The translations under genes were made by a program, and so were the position numbers. Source: Sphingomonas dokdonensis (GTDB lineage: Bacteria; Pseudomonadota; Alphaproteobacteria; Sphingomonadales; Sphingomonadaceae). Taken from it: a DNA stretch of 64,000 nucleotides. The stretch is taken from NCBI RefSeq assembly GCF_002197685.1, contig NZ_NBBI01000001.1, positions 1-64,000 of the forward strand. The letters are read 5' to 3'. The notes under the pieces are model-generated. The model saw only the letters and a list, made by a program, of their open reading frames with translations, had not been told where the DNA came from and did no database searches. This document shows positions 27,169-36,759 of this stretch, piece by piece (the first letter of the stretch is position 1; every line of letters starts with the position of its first letter).

Positions 27169-28767
27169 TCACCGAAGGGGCACTTTGGGCGGATAATTCT
27201 TGAACGTCGCCAGATGCGCGTTGATCGCGTTCTTCAGCACGGGGATCTGCGGCTGCTTGAGCGGCGCCAGCGCATGCTCCTCCTTTGGGTCGATGTAGAG
27301 GTCGAACATTTTGCCGCCGTAAATCGGAGAGGTGAAGGAAGCCGAGAACGGGCTTGATCGCGGCCAGCTGTCGTCGCTCTCAGTTGATTGGTCGCGAACG
27401 AGATATTTAAACTCGCCAACACGCGCCCCCATGAAGACGTTGGTCGCCCAATAATATTCAACCCGACGTGCCGTCTGACCTTCCGGCGCAAGCAAGAACC
27501 CGGTCTGGTCGATGCTGTCGATATACCGATCGGTAGGGATCAAATCGGCGCGCCCGGCAAGCGACAAGCTGGTGGCGAATACATCCATGAGATCGAAGAG
27601 CCCGTCCGACACCCGACCGGGAGCGATCATGCCCGGCCACGATACGATCATGGGCGTGCGCACGCCGCCCTCGTAAATCGACCCCTTGGCAGAACGGAAC
27701 GGCGTCGTACCCATATCCGGGAATGTTTCCGCCATGGGCCCGTTGTCCGACGCGATCATGATGATCGTGTTTTCGAGCTGGTCCGACTGTTTCAGCGCCT
27801 CGACCACTTGACCGACGCGATGGTCAAGTTCGACGATCGTGTCTTTGTAGGGATAGCGTCCCGGCGACTTTCCAGCGAATTGCGGATGCGGATAATTGTC
27901 GAAATGTGCACCTCGCGTTGCAAAATAAAGGAAAAACGGATTTTTCTCGTTCTTTCGGGAGGCAATGAATTTGGTCGCGTGATCCGTTAGCTTCTCGTCA
28001 ACGTACCTGACTGAGTCGAGGTCAATCGGGAATGCAAGCGTTGCTGTAATCCCTGGGGTTCCAGAAACGATGCCCATGATTTCTCCATCCGCCGCCCAAG
28101 CGCGGCGATCGGGATCGTTCACAAGATCGGGATTGCGCCACTGCTCGCGCCAGGCGGTATAATCGTCAGATGATGTCAGGATGCCGTAGTATTGATCGAA
28201 ACCGACGTTTTGGGGCTGCGAAGACGGCGCGCCTCCCAGGTGCCACTTGCCGACCGCTTGCGTGGTGTATCCCGCTTGTTTGAGTAGCTGTGCCAAGGTG
28301 GTCTCGCCATTCAGGCCCGCCGCCTCGTTATTCTCGCCTGGTAGATACGGTTTCAACAAGCCCGTGCGCACTGGCAACCGCCCCGTCAGGATCGAGGCAC
28401 GGGTTGGCGTACACGAAGGCTGCGAATAGGCAGATGTGAGTCGCAGGCCAGTGGCGGCGAGCCGATCAAGATTGGGGGTCGGACTTCCCACAGCGACCCC
28501 GCCACCAAATGCGCCCATGTCACCCCAGCCCACGTCGTCCATCAGGATCATGACGATGTTCGGCGCGTGGCCAAAGCGCGCCTTGGCACTATTCAGCGCG
28601 GCGGCGGCGGCGGCGCGATCCTTTGGATGATCAATGATCGGCTCTCTGTTAGGCGCCACGCGCTTGGTAGCGGCAAGAAAGCCGTCCACCGGCCTGTCCT
28701 GCGCAGATGCGCCCACGGCGCCTACGGCGAGCGCCAAAGCCGAGATACCCGCTGCAAGCCTTCTCAT
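27169..28767 (-). CDS. Arylsulfatase (type I, formylglycine-dependent), secreted
   Basis: 532 residues with a signal peptide ending at ASAQD (~23). Metal-binding Asp pair in ILMDDVGWGDMG (~77-78), then the sulfatase signature CTPTRASILTG with the Cys (~119) that is oxidised to formylglycine, and 'VGKWHLGG' near 178. It hydrolyses sulfate esters in the periplasm or outside. ATG 28767 is preceded by GGGGAG. The neighbouring divergent gene encodes the formylglycine-generating enzyme needed to activate it. The TBDT and peptidase nearby suggest a locus for a sulfated compound; the substrate is not deducible. Confidence 0.96.
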   Translation of the reverse strand: MRRLAAGISALALAVGAVGASAQDRPVDGFLAATKRVAPNREPIIDHPKDRAAAAAALNSAKARFGHAPNIVMILMDDVGWGDMGAFGGGVAVGSPTPNLDRLAATGLRLTSAYSQPSCTPTRASILTGRLPVRTGLLKPYLPGENNEAAGLNGETTLAQLLKQAGYTTQAVGKWHLGGAPSSQPQNVGFDQYYGILTSSDDYTAWREQWRNPDLVNDPDRRAWAADGEIMGIVSGTPGITATLAFPIDLDSVRYVDEKLTDHATKFIASRKNEKNPFFLYFATRGAHFDNYPHPQFAGKSPGRYPYKDTIVELDHRVGQVVEALKQSDQLENTIIMIASDNGPMAETFPDMGTTPFRSAKGSIYEGGVRTPMIVSWPGMIAPGRVSDGLFDLMDVFATSLSLAGRADLIPTDRYIDSIDQTGFLLAPEGQTARRVEYYWATNVFMGARVGEFKYLVRDQSTESDDSWPRSSPFSASFTSPIYGGKMFDLYIDPKEEHALAPLKQPQIPVLKNAINAHLATFKNYPPKVPLR

Positions 28768-28960
28768 CGCGCACTCCCCGTTCTGTTTGGGCCACGCTAC
28801 CCGCAGGAGCAGACGAACACGATGTTATCAGAGCTATTCACCTGGGCTATTGCCGTCGCTTCAAGAAGATCGACTAACCCTCGCTGCCGATCTTTCCCGA
28901 TGTCTGCTGATCTAGCGGCGCATCGATTAGCTTGTTTCTGCTGCAGATAAGGCATTGTCG

Positions 28961-29884
28961 ATGATTCAACTGGATGGCGGAACGTTCCTGATGGGGTCCG
29001 CGCGCTTCTATCCTGAAGAGGCGCCGGTGCGCCGCGTGCGGGTTGATCCCTTTGCCATCGATGAGACGCCGGTAACCAACGCCGACTTCGAGAAGTTCAT
29101 CAACGAAACCGGCTATGTAACCGTTGCCGAAATTGCCCCAGATCCTGCCAACTTTCCGGGCATGGACAAGAGCATGGCTGTACCCGGATCACTGGTGTTT
29201 GAAAAACCTAGTGGACCTGTCGACTTGGGCGATCCTTCGCAATGGTGGCGTTTTCGTCCGGGTGCGAGCTGGCACCAGCCGCTAGGCGCCGGAAGCACGA
29301 TCCACGGCTTGAACGATCATCCGGTAGTTCACGTCGCCTTTCAAGATGCACAGGCTTATGCCGCTTGGGCGGGCAAGTCGCTGCCCAGCGAAGCGGAGTG
29401 GGAGTTTGCGGCGCGAGGGGGGCTGGCGGCTGCCGATTACGCCTGGGGAGACGATCTCGCCCCCGATGGCGTCATGATGGCTAATTACTGGCAGGGGCTG
29501 TTTCCGTTCGCCAATCAGCTACTCGACGGGTTCGAGCGAACATCCCCCGTGCGCAGCTTTCCGCCCAATGGCTTCGGGCTCTACGATCTGATCGGCAACG
29601 TATGGGAGTGGACCGACGATTGGTACGCTCCTCGTCACCAGCTATCCGGTCGCAAGCGATCGACAAACTGTTGTTCGTTTCCTAACCCGCGCGGGGGTCG
29701 CCGCAATGAAAGCTTCGGCGATGATGTTGGCGCGCGCATTCCGCGCAAGGTGTTAAAAGGTGGATCACACCTGTGTGCGGCGAATTATTGCCAGCGCTAC
29801 CGCCCGGCAGCGCGTCATCCGCAAGCAATTGATACAAGCACAAGCCACATCGGGTTTCGCTGCATACGACGGTACAATACCTGA
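28961..29884 (+). CDS. Formylglycine-generating enzyme (FGE/SUMF1 family)
   Basis: 307 residues across the full FGE-sulfatase fold: GGTFLMGS at the N-terminus, 'DETPVTNADFEKFINETGY', 'SLPSEAEWEFAARGG', 'NVWEWTDDW', and a C-terminal GGSHLCAANYCQRYRPAAR. The last holds both copper/active-site Cys (~272 and ~277) with the spacing of human SUMF1 C336/C341, so it should be an active aerobic maturase. It converts the sulfatase Cys to formylglycine. ATG 28961 has AAGG 8 bp upstream; no signal peptide, so it acts before export. Divergent from the arylsulfatase (193-bp gap). Confidence 0.95.
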   Translation: MIQLDGGTFLMGSARFYPEEAPVRRVRVDPFAIDETPVTNADFEKFINETGYVTVAEIAPDPANFPGMDKSMAVPGSLVFEKPSGPVDLGDPSQWWRFRPGASWHQPLGAGSTIHGLNDHPVVHVAFQDAQAYAAWAGKSLPSEAEWEFAARGGLAAADYAWGDDLAPDGVMMANYWQGLFPFANQLLDGFERTSPVRSFPPNGFGLYDLIGNVWEWTDDWYAPRHQLSGRKRSTNCCSFPNPRGGRRNESFGDDVGARIPRKVLKGGSHLCAANYCQRYRPAARHPQAIDTSTSHIGFRCIRRYNT

Positions 29885-29929
29885 GCCGACGGCAAGGGGG
29901 CAGGCGGCGAGTACCTGTGGAGACCGCGC

Positions 29930-31189
29930 CTATATCGCTTGCGTGAGCAGCGTACGGCATGCGGCCGCGACCTGCCAGGTCAGCGCCGCATCTACGGTCT
30001 GCTTGAGGTCTTCCCGAGTATGATGAAAGCGGTGGGCGCCAAGCAGGCCGACGGTGCGCGTGTAACCGGCGGCGATAATCGTGCCGGTCTCACCGATGCC
30101 CGCCCCCTCGATCTTCAGCGGGCTTTCCAAGCCGGGCAGCCCTGCAAAGGCAGCTTTGGCTTTTCTTGTCATGGCCGCTGTGGCCACGCACAGGCGCTGC
30201 GGATCAGCGGAAGGCAGAGGGCGAAGCGTTCCGCCAAACTCCTGCCAGTCACGCGCGGCAACTGCGGCACCAAGGTGAAGCCATAAGGGAACGGCGTCGG
30301 GCCGGGGAGCAACGCGCTCGACCAGCGCTTCGGACCCGGCATTCTCATATTCGTGGCCGCTATTGCAGGTGAAGAACAGGTTTACGCCTTTCAGCGCACC
30401 TGGCGCCCAGCGCATCAGGTCAAGCCAGACGGCGATCCCCGGCGCGCGTTCGCCACCACAAGTGAACCAGCCCGATCTTGGTGTCGAGACGACAATCGTC
30501 CGTGCCGCTCCACGATCGAGCCGCCCAAGCACGTTAAAGGCGGGGCGTCTTCCGCTCTCGCCGTCAAGCGTCAGCGTTGCGGGTCGATCGACGGCGGCAA
30601 GGAAGTACGGTGCGTCATCAGGTGCTAGGCAGGCGGTAGGAATGGGGAAAAGCGGCTTGTCCGCCGGCGCGTTGAGGGCGACTGCCTTGCCGGTCGGCCC
30701 ATTGGTGATGAGGATCGCCGCGACGGCGCCATCGCCTGCCACCTTGGCAACGGTTTCGCGCACTGCCGGAGCTGTTGCGGTAGACCAACGCTGGTGTGGA
30801 AGGTCGACCAACGCAACCGCACCGCGTGGCACGGTTTGCGTTATGCGCGGATCAACGCGAACCAGGGTGCCGGTCACGCCCTGCGGCCCGGTCGGTACGA
30901 CGACCGCTTGAGGAATGACTTGGCTTGTTCTGCCGCCCTGCGCCAGCGTCGCGGTACGCGGCTCGAAAAAGGGTGCGTCGAAGTGCAGGCGTGACACGGC
31001 AAAGCCGACCTGTCGCAGCTCATCGGCGATCCACTCACCGCTCGCGATATCGCCGGCACCACCAGATGCCTTGGAGCCGAAGTCGATGTAGCGGTTCAGA
31101 TCGGCAGCGATGTCAGGTGGCGCGGCGCGGGCAAGCAGCGCGACTGGCGTCGCTGCGGCGGCAGTCAGGGCAGAACGTCGTGTAATCAC
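29930..31189 (-). CDS. M28-like peptidase-fold protein with Tat-type signal
   Basis: 419 residues. The N-terminus MITRRSALTAAAATPVALLA carries a twin Arg and hydrophobic stretch, pointing to Tat export. The middle ('GAVALVDLPHQRW', 'AAILITNGPTG') looks like a PA-type insert. The later 'TPRSGWFTCGGERAPGIAVW' and 'HEYENAGSEALVERVAP' recall M28 aminopeptidase/glutaminyl-cyclase-like proteins. I cannot identify all the zinc ligands with certainty. The first codons overlap the stop of the upstream hydrolase gene (ATGA), so the two are coupled. Convergent with the FGE gene. Confidence 0.7.
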   Translation of the reverse strand: MITRRSALTAAAATPVALLARAAPPDIAADLNRYIDFGSKASGGAGDIASGEWIADELRQVGFAVSRLHFDAPFFEPRTATLAQGGRTSQVIPQAVVVPTGPQGVTGTLVRVDPRITQTVPRGAVALVDLPHQRWSTATAPAVRETVAKVAGDGAVAAILITNGPTGKAVALNAPADKPLFPIPTACLAPDDAPYFLAAVDRPATLTLDGESGRRPAFNVLGRLDRGAARTIVVSTPRSGWFTCGGERAPGIAVWLDLMRWAPGALKGVNLFFTCNSGHEYENAGSEALVERVAPRPDAVPLWLHLGAAVAARDWQEFGGTLRPLPSADPQRLCVATAAMTRKAKAAFAGLPGLESPLKIEGAGIGETGTIIAAGYTRTVGLLGAHRFHHTREDLKQTVDAALTWQVAAACRTLLTQAI

Positions 31190-32097
31190 GGTTGCACGCC
31201 CTTTCCGTAGGTGGCGCGATCAACGACCTGCTGCAAGGTTGGCGTATCCATATGCTGTGCGAAATAGCCGGCCAGTGCCTCTGAGACTGCTTCCGGCTGC
31301 TCAGGCAGAATCGCATGACTGGCATGGCTGAGCGTGATCAGTGTGAGCTTGTCACCGATGTCGCGTTTCAGCGCAGCGGCGTTTGCAGCCGGTGCGATCG
31401 GATCCTCGTCTGCCTGGATGAGCAGTGTCGGGACACCACCACCCTTCCACCAGCGTTCGGCAGGGGTGTGGCGAACGGCAAAGCTTTGTTGCTGAAGTAT
31501 GTGGGGATACCAGCCTGCCAGCCAACGACTGGGATCGCTGCCCTTTGCAAAGAAAGCGAGTTGAAGGGCCGCAAGGCGCGCAGCATCTGGCGTTTTGCCC
31601 ATCGCCACCGAATCTGAAAGCGCAGCGGAAATGTCCGGCGTCAGAGGCACTTCACCTCCGCCAGCAAGCAACCCGAGGCGATGAACCATCTGAGAGTGCG
31701 CGGTAGCGAAAGCACGTGCGACGCGATTGCCAAAGGCGTGGCCGACAAGGTCGACCCTCCCGCGGCAGAGCTTGTTGATGACCGCGGCAACGTCCTCTGC
31801 AAGATCAAAGAGATCTTTGGGCGCCGGTCCGCTCGAACCGTTGATCCCGCGCGGCTCTGGCAGAATGGTCATGAAGCCGCGGCTTGCAAGACGGCCTGCC
31901 ACTTCATCGAAATCGGCGCTGCCACGCGCCAACGAGGGCAGCATGACCAAGGGGCGGCCGGCCCCAACCGTTCGAACGCTGATTACAACACCGCGTCCCG
32001 CATCGACCGTGGCGCCCCGGGGTGCGGCCGTACAGCCGGCTTGTGCGTGGGCGGCAGGTGCGATGCACATTGCCAAGACCGCCAACATGATCCGCAT
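31186..32097 (-). CDS. Alpha/beta-hydrolase-fold protein lacking the usual nucleophile
   Basis: 303 residues with a signal peptide ending at AHAQA. The fold is clear: 'GAGRPLVMLPSLARGSADFD', 'MTILPEPRGINGSSGP', nucleophile elbow 'VDLVGHAFGNRVAR', the acid in 'LIQADEDPIAP' and His in 'LSHASHAIL'. In the elbow, normally GHSxG, residue ~121 is Ala (codon gcc on the coding strand). So Ser is absent although the other triad positions look conserved. It may bind ligand without hydrolysis, use another mechanism, or be mutated. The stop overlaps the ATG of the peptidase-like gene downstream. Confidence 0.88.
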   Translation of the reverse strand: MRIMLAVLAMCIAPAAHAQAGCTAAPRGATVDAGRGVVISVRTVGAGRPLVMLPSLARGSADFDEVAGRLASRGFMTILPEPRGINGSSGPAPKDLFDLAEDVAAVINKLCRGRVDLVGHAFGNRVARAFATAHSQMVHRLGLLAGGGEVPLTPDISAALSDSVAMGKTPDAARLAALQLAFFAKGSDPSRWLAGWYPHILQQQSFAVRHTPAERWWKGGGVPTLLIQADEDPIAPAANAAALKRDIGDKLTLITLSHASHAILPEQPEAVSEALAGYFAQHMDTPTLQQVVDRATYGKGVQP

Positions 32098-32188
32098 GAT
32101 CTTCCCCTGACGTCATCTGTCGGATGGAATAGCGGAACGATGCGGATCCCGCTTCCCGACGAAAGTTCGGCGCAGTGATGCCGCGCGG

Positions 32189-33070
32189 CTATAGCGATGC
32201 GCGCGCCAAATCGGCGACCTCGCGCACCAGCGGCAGAGTCCACAAGCCCTTTGTTGTCAGCATCCAGCATTCATATGGCCAGTGTTCCGCAAACGGCAGC
32301 TCCACCAACGTGCCCGCCGCAAGTGCGGCATCAAAGGCCATGCGCGGCCCACGTGCGATCGTGTCGGTCGTTGCACAATGCTCGCATATAAGCGCCAGGT
32401 CGTTGGTGATCAGCGCCAGCATGCGTCGACGCTCCTCTTCAGTCAGAGGCGACACCCACTGCATAAATCGCGGGCTCTCTATCGGTGCCGCAACGGCATA
32501 GGACCGTATATCGTCGGGCGTCACCAGTCCGCGCCCGGCCAATGGATGATCGGGGCGAGCCAGTAAGACGACTCGTGACTCCAATACCTTCACCCGGATC
32601 AGATCGGGGAAAGGTTCAGCATTTTCACGCATCGTGAAAGCGATGTCGTGGCGCCCGTCATGCACACCACGCGCCGCCTCCGTGCCGTCGATCCGGCGAA
32701 TGAGGGTCTGCAGATTCGGAAAGCGGACCGCGAGCTGTCGAAGCACCTGCGGCAACGGCTTGATAATCGTCGCCGACCCGACAGCGATCGTGAGCTGCCC
32801 CATTTCGCCGCGAGCACGCTGGCGTATCTCACGTTCGAGCGCGGCGATGTCACGCAACAATGGCTCGGCGCGCTTCGCAATGAAAGTGCCATGGGGTGTG
32901 GCGCGTGCGCCGTCCGCCGCACGTTCAAAGAGTGCGACGCCCAATTCGTTTTCCAGCCGCGCGATGCTCTTGCTCAGGGTCGGCTGTGACACGCCAAGTA
33001 CACGAGCGGCGCCGTTGAAGCCTCCAGCCGTGATGATGGCTACGATCTGTTCGAGGTGTCGAAGCTGCAT
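32189..33070 (-). CDS. LysR family transcriptional regulator
   Basis: 293 residues. MQLRHLEQIVAIITAGGFNG, then 'ARVLGVSQPTLSKSIARLEN', is the canonical LysR winged helix, followed by the two-lobed ligand domain. I start at ATG 33070 (MQLRHLEQ), the family's normal N-terminus, not the upstream ATG at 33112. It is divergent from the TBDT at 33216 and upstream of the hydrolase and peptidase genes on its own strand. A LysR-type inverted repeat lies in the gap. It probably activates the sulfate-ester locus. Confidence 0.93.
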   Translation of the reverse strand: MQLRHLEQIVAIITAGGFNGAARVLGVSQPTLSKSIARLENELGVALFERAADGARATPHGTFIAKRAEPLLRDIAALEREIRQRARGEMGQLTIAVGSATIIKPLPQVLRQLAVRFPNLQTLIRRIDGTEAARGVHDGRHDIAFTMRENAEPFPDLIRVKVLESRVVLLARPDHPLAGRGLVTPDDIRSYAVAAPIESPRFMQWVSPLTEEERRRMLALITNDLALICEHCATTDTIARGPRMAFDAALAAGTLVELPFAEHWPYECWMLTTKGLWTLPLVREVADLARASL

Positions 33071-33113
33071 TCGACGGTCATAGGCTGCTGCGCGACCGAT
33101 GACGAGCAGCATT

Positions 33114-33128
33114 ATAGCTTGTGGCTAT
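33114..33128. promoter_or_regulatory. Probable LysR binding site
   Basis: atagc-ttgtg-gctat, a perfect 5-bp interrupted inverted repeat that fits the T-N11-A LysR consensus. It lies between the LysR start (33070) and the divergent TBDT start (33216), 44 bp upstream of the regulator gene. Confidence 0.5.
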
Positions 33129-33215
33129 TACCTCGATGCGTTGCAAGCCTCGCCCTTTTTACGGACATAAAGGCGCCGACCGTCGGAAAAAAATAAATGG
33201 GCAGGAGAGGTCCGG

Positions 33216-35543
33216 ATGAAAACAATACGCGCTGCAATTCTCGCGGCAGCAAGCAATGTGGCGCTGTCCACAGCGGTCTTTGCGCAGGAAATGCCTGTAG
33301 CAGCGCAGCCTGGCGTTGAAGCGATCGCCGCGACACCCACGCCCGAAGATACCGGTGAGATCATCGTAACCGCTCAGCGTCGCAGCGAAAGTGCGCAGCG
33401 CGTGCCGATCTCTCTAACCGCGCTGCCGGCAGAAAGCCTGGTAAAGGCGAACATCACGTCAGTGCAAGACATCGGTCGCGTCGCGCCAAGCTTCAATGCA
33501 TTCCGGTCTGGGCAGCTAGCCAATACGCGTTTGTCGGTCCGCGGTATCGGATCTCCGGGGAATTCCGCAATTGAGCCGAGTGTCGGCGCCTATGTCGACG
33601 GCGTGTACATTGCGCGGCCGGGTCCGCTGCTCGCCGGGCTCAATGACGTGGCCAGCGTGGAGGTGTTGCGCGGGCCTCAGGGAACGCTGTTCGGCCGTAA
33701 CGCGTCGGTTGGCGCCGTTAACATCCGCACTGCCGAGCCGACACGGGATTTTGAAGGTTCTGCCTTTGGTGAGATCGGCAACTACGGCCGGGTTCGTACG
33801 ATCGGCATGGTAAATCTGCCTGCTTCAGACAGTTTGGCGTTCCGGGTGTCAGCGCTGTACGATCGCTTTCTTGGCTATGGCCATAATCTGGATACAGGCA
33901 AACGCTTCGGGCGCAACGATACCTTTTCGCTTCGCGGCTCAATGAAGGCTGAGATCACTCCGACGCTCACCTGGTTGCTGCGCGGCGACTATCAGAAGCA
34001 GGACGGCGACGGTGTGGCGGTGGGAACGGTCGATGCCGCCACCGTAACGCCGACGTTTGCGGCTAATTTCAATCAACGTCTGAACGGCTTGGTGCCGCGT
34101 TTAGATGCTACCTACAGCTATGGGGTACGCCAACTCACCACTGGCGATCTCGATGACCGACAATGGGGAGGGGCCAGCGACCTTGCGCTGGATGTCGGCG
34201 CTTCGACGTTGCGGCTGATCAGCGGCTACCGCGAATGGAAGAATGCTCAGAGCGAAGACGACATCACCTTCACGCCGGCCGCTCTTTTCGGGCGCAGCGC
34301 CAATTACCTGAGCCGGTCGCATTCGCAAGAGCTGCAGTTCCTCACGCCCGCGGAAAACCGGCTCAGCGCTGTGTTCGGCGTCTATTACTTTCGGGAACGC
34401 TACGACATCGACACTGACTTCAATCTCGCACCGGGCTGGTGCGATATCTTCGTTCGCAATACCGCGCCAGCACGGCTTGCCGCTTGTCGGGCCGGACCAC
34501 AGCAACAGGCGGCCACAACGCAATTTCACCAGATCACCAAAAGTTATGCGGCATTCGGGCAGGGCACATTCAAGGTGACGCCCGACTGGGATATCACCGG
34601 GGGGCTGCGCTATTCCCACGATGACAAGACAGGTACGCTGCTGGCTGTCCGAGCGAACCCAAGTTATACAGGAACAGTACCAGATAACGCGAACGATTTG
34701 GCGTTCTCGGGCGGAAAATTGACCTATCGGATAAATACAACCTACCGGCCCGCGCGCGACATAATGCTTTATGCCACTGTTTCCACGGGGTATAAATCCG
34801 GGGGTTTTGACACCGGTACGGGTAGCGTACTTGGCAATAATCGTGTGTTTGAACCGGAAACGGTGACCAATTACGAGATAGGCGCCAAGACCCAGTTCGC
34901 CAACCGCAAGGTGACAGTGAACGCCACGCTGTTCCGTATGGACATCGAAGACTTCCAGCTTCGCAGCTACAATGGTACCTTCTATCTGGTGCGTAACGCT
35001 GGTTCTATTCGGCAGCAGGGCGTAGAATTTGACCTTGCCGTCCGTCCTGCGCGCGGACTAGCCCTGACCTTCTCAGGTACCCGGTTGGCATCGGAATACA
35101 CCAGTTTTCAGAATGCGCCGCCTCGTCCCGGTCGGTCCGGGCCGCAGGATCTAACGGGCTATCGTGTTCCGTACTCGCCCAAGTGGCAGGGCACCGGGGC
35201 GATCGACTACACCGGAGAACTGGGTGGGGGCTATAACTTCAACATCAACGGCCATGTGGGCTTCACCAGCGACGTGGACGTGGGCATCGCAGGTGACGGC
35301 AACCCTGACGGGCGTCAGCCTGGCTACGCCCTGCTCGGCACGCGCCTGTCGCTGGCCGGACCTGACAACCGTTGGGAAGCGGCGCTTTCGGCGGAGAATC
35401 TGACGGACAAGGGGTATTGCGTCACCAAGTTCGGGCAGGTGCAAGCGGGAGCGCTTGGTCTTGTGTCCGACGGATCATCAGTGCTCCGCTGCGTTCTTGG
35501 CGAACCTCGCACGATCCGTGGGTCTATCAAGGTTAACTTCTGA
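33216..35543 (+). CDS. TonB-dependent outer-membrane receptor
   Basis: 775 residues. AGGAGAGG lies about 6 bp before ATG 33216. Signal peptide ending near VFAQE, then the TonB box region 'GEIIVTAQRRSESAQRVPIS', the plug ('LSVRGIGSPGNSAIEPSVGA', 'VEVLRGPQGTLFGRNASVGA') and a barrel finishing in RTIRGSIKVNF with a terminal Phe. This plug type is the large 'iron complex/xenobiotic' TBDT class common in sphingomonads. Its place opposite LysR and near sulfatase, FGE and hydrolase genes suggests import of a sulfated or related substrate. Confidence 0.95.
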   Translation: MKTIRAAILAAASNVALSTAVFAQEMPVAAQPGVEAIAATPTPEDTGEIIVTAQRRSESAQRVPISLTALPAESLVKANITSVQDIGRVAPSFNAFRSGQLANTRLSVRGIGSPGNSAIEPSVGAYVDGVYIARPGPLLAGLNDVASVEVLRGPQGTLFGRNASVGAVNIRTAEPTRDFEGSAFGEIGNYGRVRTIGMVNLPASDSLAFRVSALYDRFLGYGHNLDTGKRFGRNDTFSLRGSMKAEITPTLTWLLRGDYQKQDGDGVAVGTVDAATVTPTFAANFNQRLNGLVPRLDATYSYGVRQLTTGDLDDRQWGGASDLALDVGASTLRLISGYREWKNAQSEDDITFTPAALFGRSANYLSRSHSQELQFLTPAENRLSAVFGVYYFRERYDIDTDFNLAPGWCDIFVRNTAPARLAACRAGPQQQAATTQFHQITKSYAAFGQGTFKVTPDWDITGGLRYSHDDKTGTLLAVRANPSYTGTVPDNANDLAFSGGKLTYRINTTYRPARDIMLYATVSTGYKSGGFDTGTGSVLGNNRVFEPETVTNYEIGAKTQFANRKVTVNATLFRMDIEDFQLRSYNGTFYLVRNAGSIRQQGVEFDLAVRPARGLALTFSGTRLASEYTSFQNAPPRPGRSGPQDLTGYRVPYSPKWQGTGAIDYTGELGGGYNFNINGHVGFTSDVDVGIAGDGNPDGRQPGYALLGTRLSLAGPDNRWEAALSAENLTDKGYCVTKFGQVQAGALGLVSDGSSVLRCVLGEPRTIRGSIKVNF

Positions 35544-36012
35544 CGACGAGTTGGCAGGTGTGGTCAGGGTGTTGCAGTGAAGCAGCACTCAGACAGGTAT
35601 CCTTCTGATTAAGTACTATGAAGATGTTTTCACGAATGTCATAAATCGTCATGGATAATTGCCCGTGAACAGCTGCGTTTTGCAGGCAAAATGAGATTAT
35701 GTGAAAATAGCACTCTTGTCGTGAGGGTGGGTGCGGATAGTTGCTATCCGCGGCCAACCAGCGGCACCCGCTAGCGCCGATAAACGAAGCCGAAGGCGCC
35801 GTCGGCGAGCTTCTCGTAATCTATTGGAACACCGTCCACATAGATGGTGTATAGGGCAGGGGGCGGACGCTGCACTCGTCCCTTGAGTCCGCACGCTTCC
35901 CAGTTCGATACTGAAATGTAGGCGCGGGCCTCTCTGGGGGACGTTGCTCGCGGCGCAGACGCTTGGCGTGCCGTGCGTCGTATCGATTTAGGGCGGGGAC
36001 GGACGTTGGGTC
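35544..36012. other. Intergenic junction with an unrecognised C-terminal fragment
   Basis: From 35544 to ~35770 I see no gene. On the minus strand, roughly 35774-35940 encodes ISVSNWEACGLKGRVQRPPP and 'YTIYVDGVPIDYEKLADG' ending FGFVYRR, which looks like a genuine protein C-terminus. Upstream in frame it turns into antisense of the glycosyltransferase fragment, so the gene has lost its 5' part. Family unknown. Confidence 0.45.
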
Positions 36013-36713
36013 GGCTCGTGCTGCGACACGCACCGGCTCGCGATGGAGCGCGTCCTCGACCATGCCGGCGCGCTGCTGATCGGGGGGGCAGGAGTTTCGC
36101 GGGCGAAGCGCATGAGCGGCTGGGCACGCCGCTGGACCGTTTCACGATCGTGCCCGGGGCGGTCGATACCGAGCGGTTTACGCCGGGGGCCGCGCATCGC
36201 GACGGGCCGGTCTGCCTATTCTACCATGGCCGTGTGGATCGCCGCAAAGGCGTGCTCGACCTGCTGCACGCCCTGCCTATGGTGGCGGGTGCGTGGCATT
36301 GCACGATTTCGGGCATCGACCCCGATGTGGACGAGGTGCAGGTGATCGCGGCGGATCTGGAGCTCGACGATCGCGTCACCTTCACCGGCTATGCCGATTA
36401 CGACGCGGTGCCGGAATTGTACCGCGCGCACCACGTGTTCGTGTCACCAAACTATGCCGAGGGTTTCTCGAACATGATCCCGGAGGCGATGGCGAGCGGG
36501 CAGGCGGTGCTGTCGTTCCGCTCGGTCGGCGTCGCCAACTGTATCCGCGACGATGAGAACGGCGTGCTGGTGGAGCCGGGCGACGTGCCGGCGATCGCTG
36601 CGGCGTTACGCGGGTTGAAGATCGTCTCTACCGATTTTGACCGCCGCCTGGAGGCAGGACGGGGCAGGACGTCGACTAATCGGCAAAGGGTGATCTCGCG
36701 CGATGTAAGATAA
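36013..36713 (+). pseudogene. Truncated, frameshifted glycosyltransferase (GT4 type)
   Basis: The fragment begins GSCCDTHRLAMERVLDHAGA in one frame, shifts near 36090-36105, then continues as GTPLDRFTIVPGAVDTERFT, 'LFYHGRVDRRKGVLDLLHAL' and 'SPNYAEGFSNMIPEAMASGQ'. This is the GT4 C-terminal nucleotide-sugar-binding half, with the conserved E-x7-E region (EGFSNMIPE). The N-terminal acceptor domain is missing and the C-terminus becomes unlike the family (RGRTSTNRQRV...). Non-functional remnant joined to other debris on its left. Confidence 0.85.
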
Positions 36714-36759
36714 CCCTTCGACAGTACGCTGCACGACATTCGTCTGATGTGCCGAGTTT

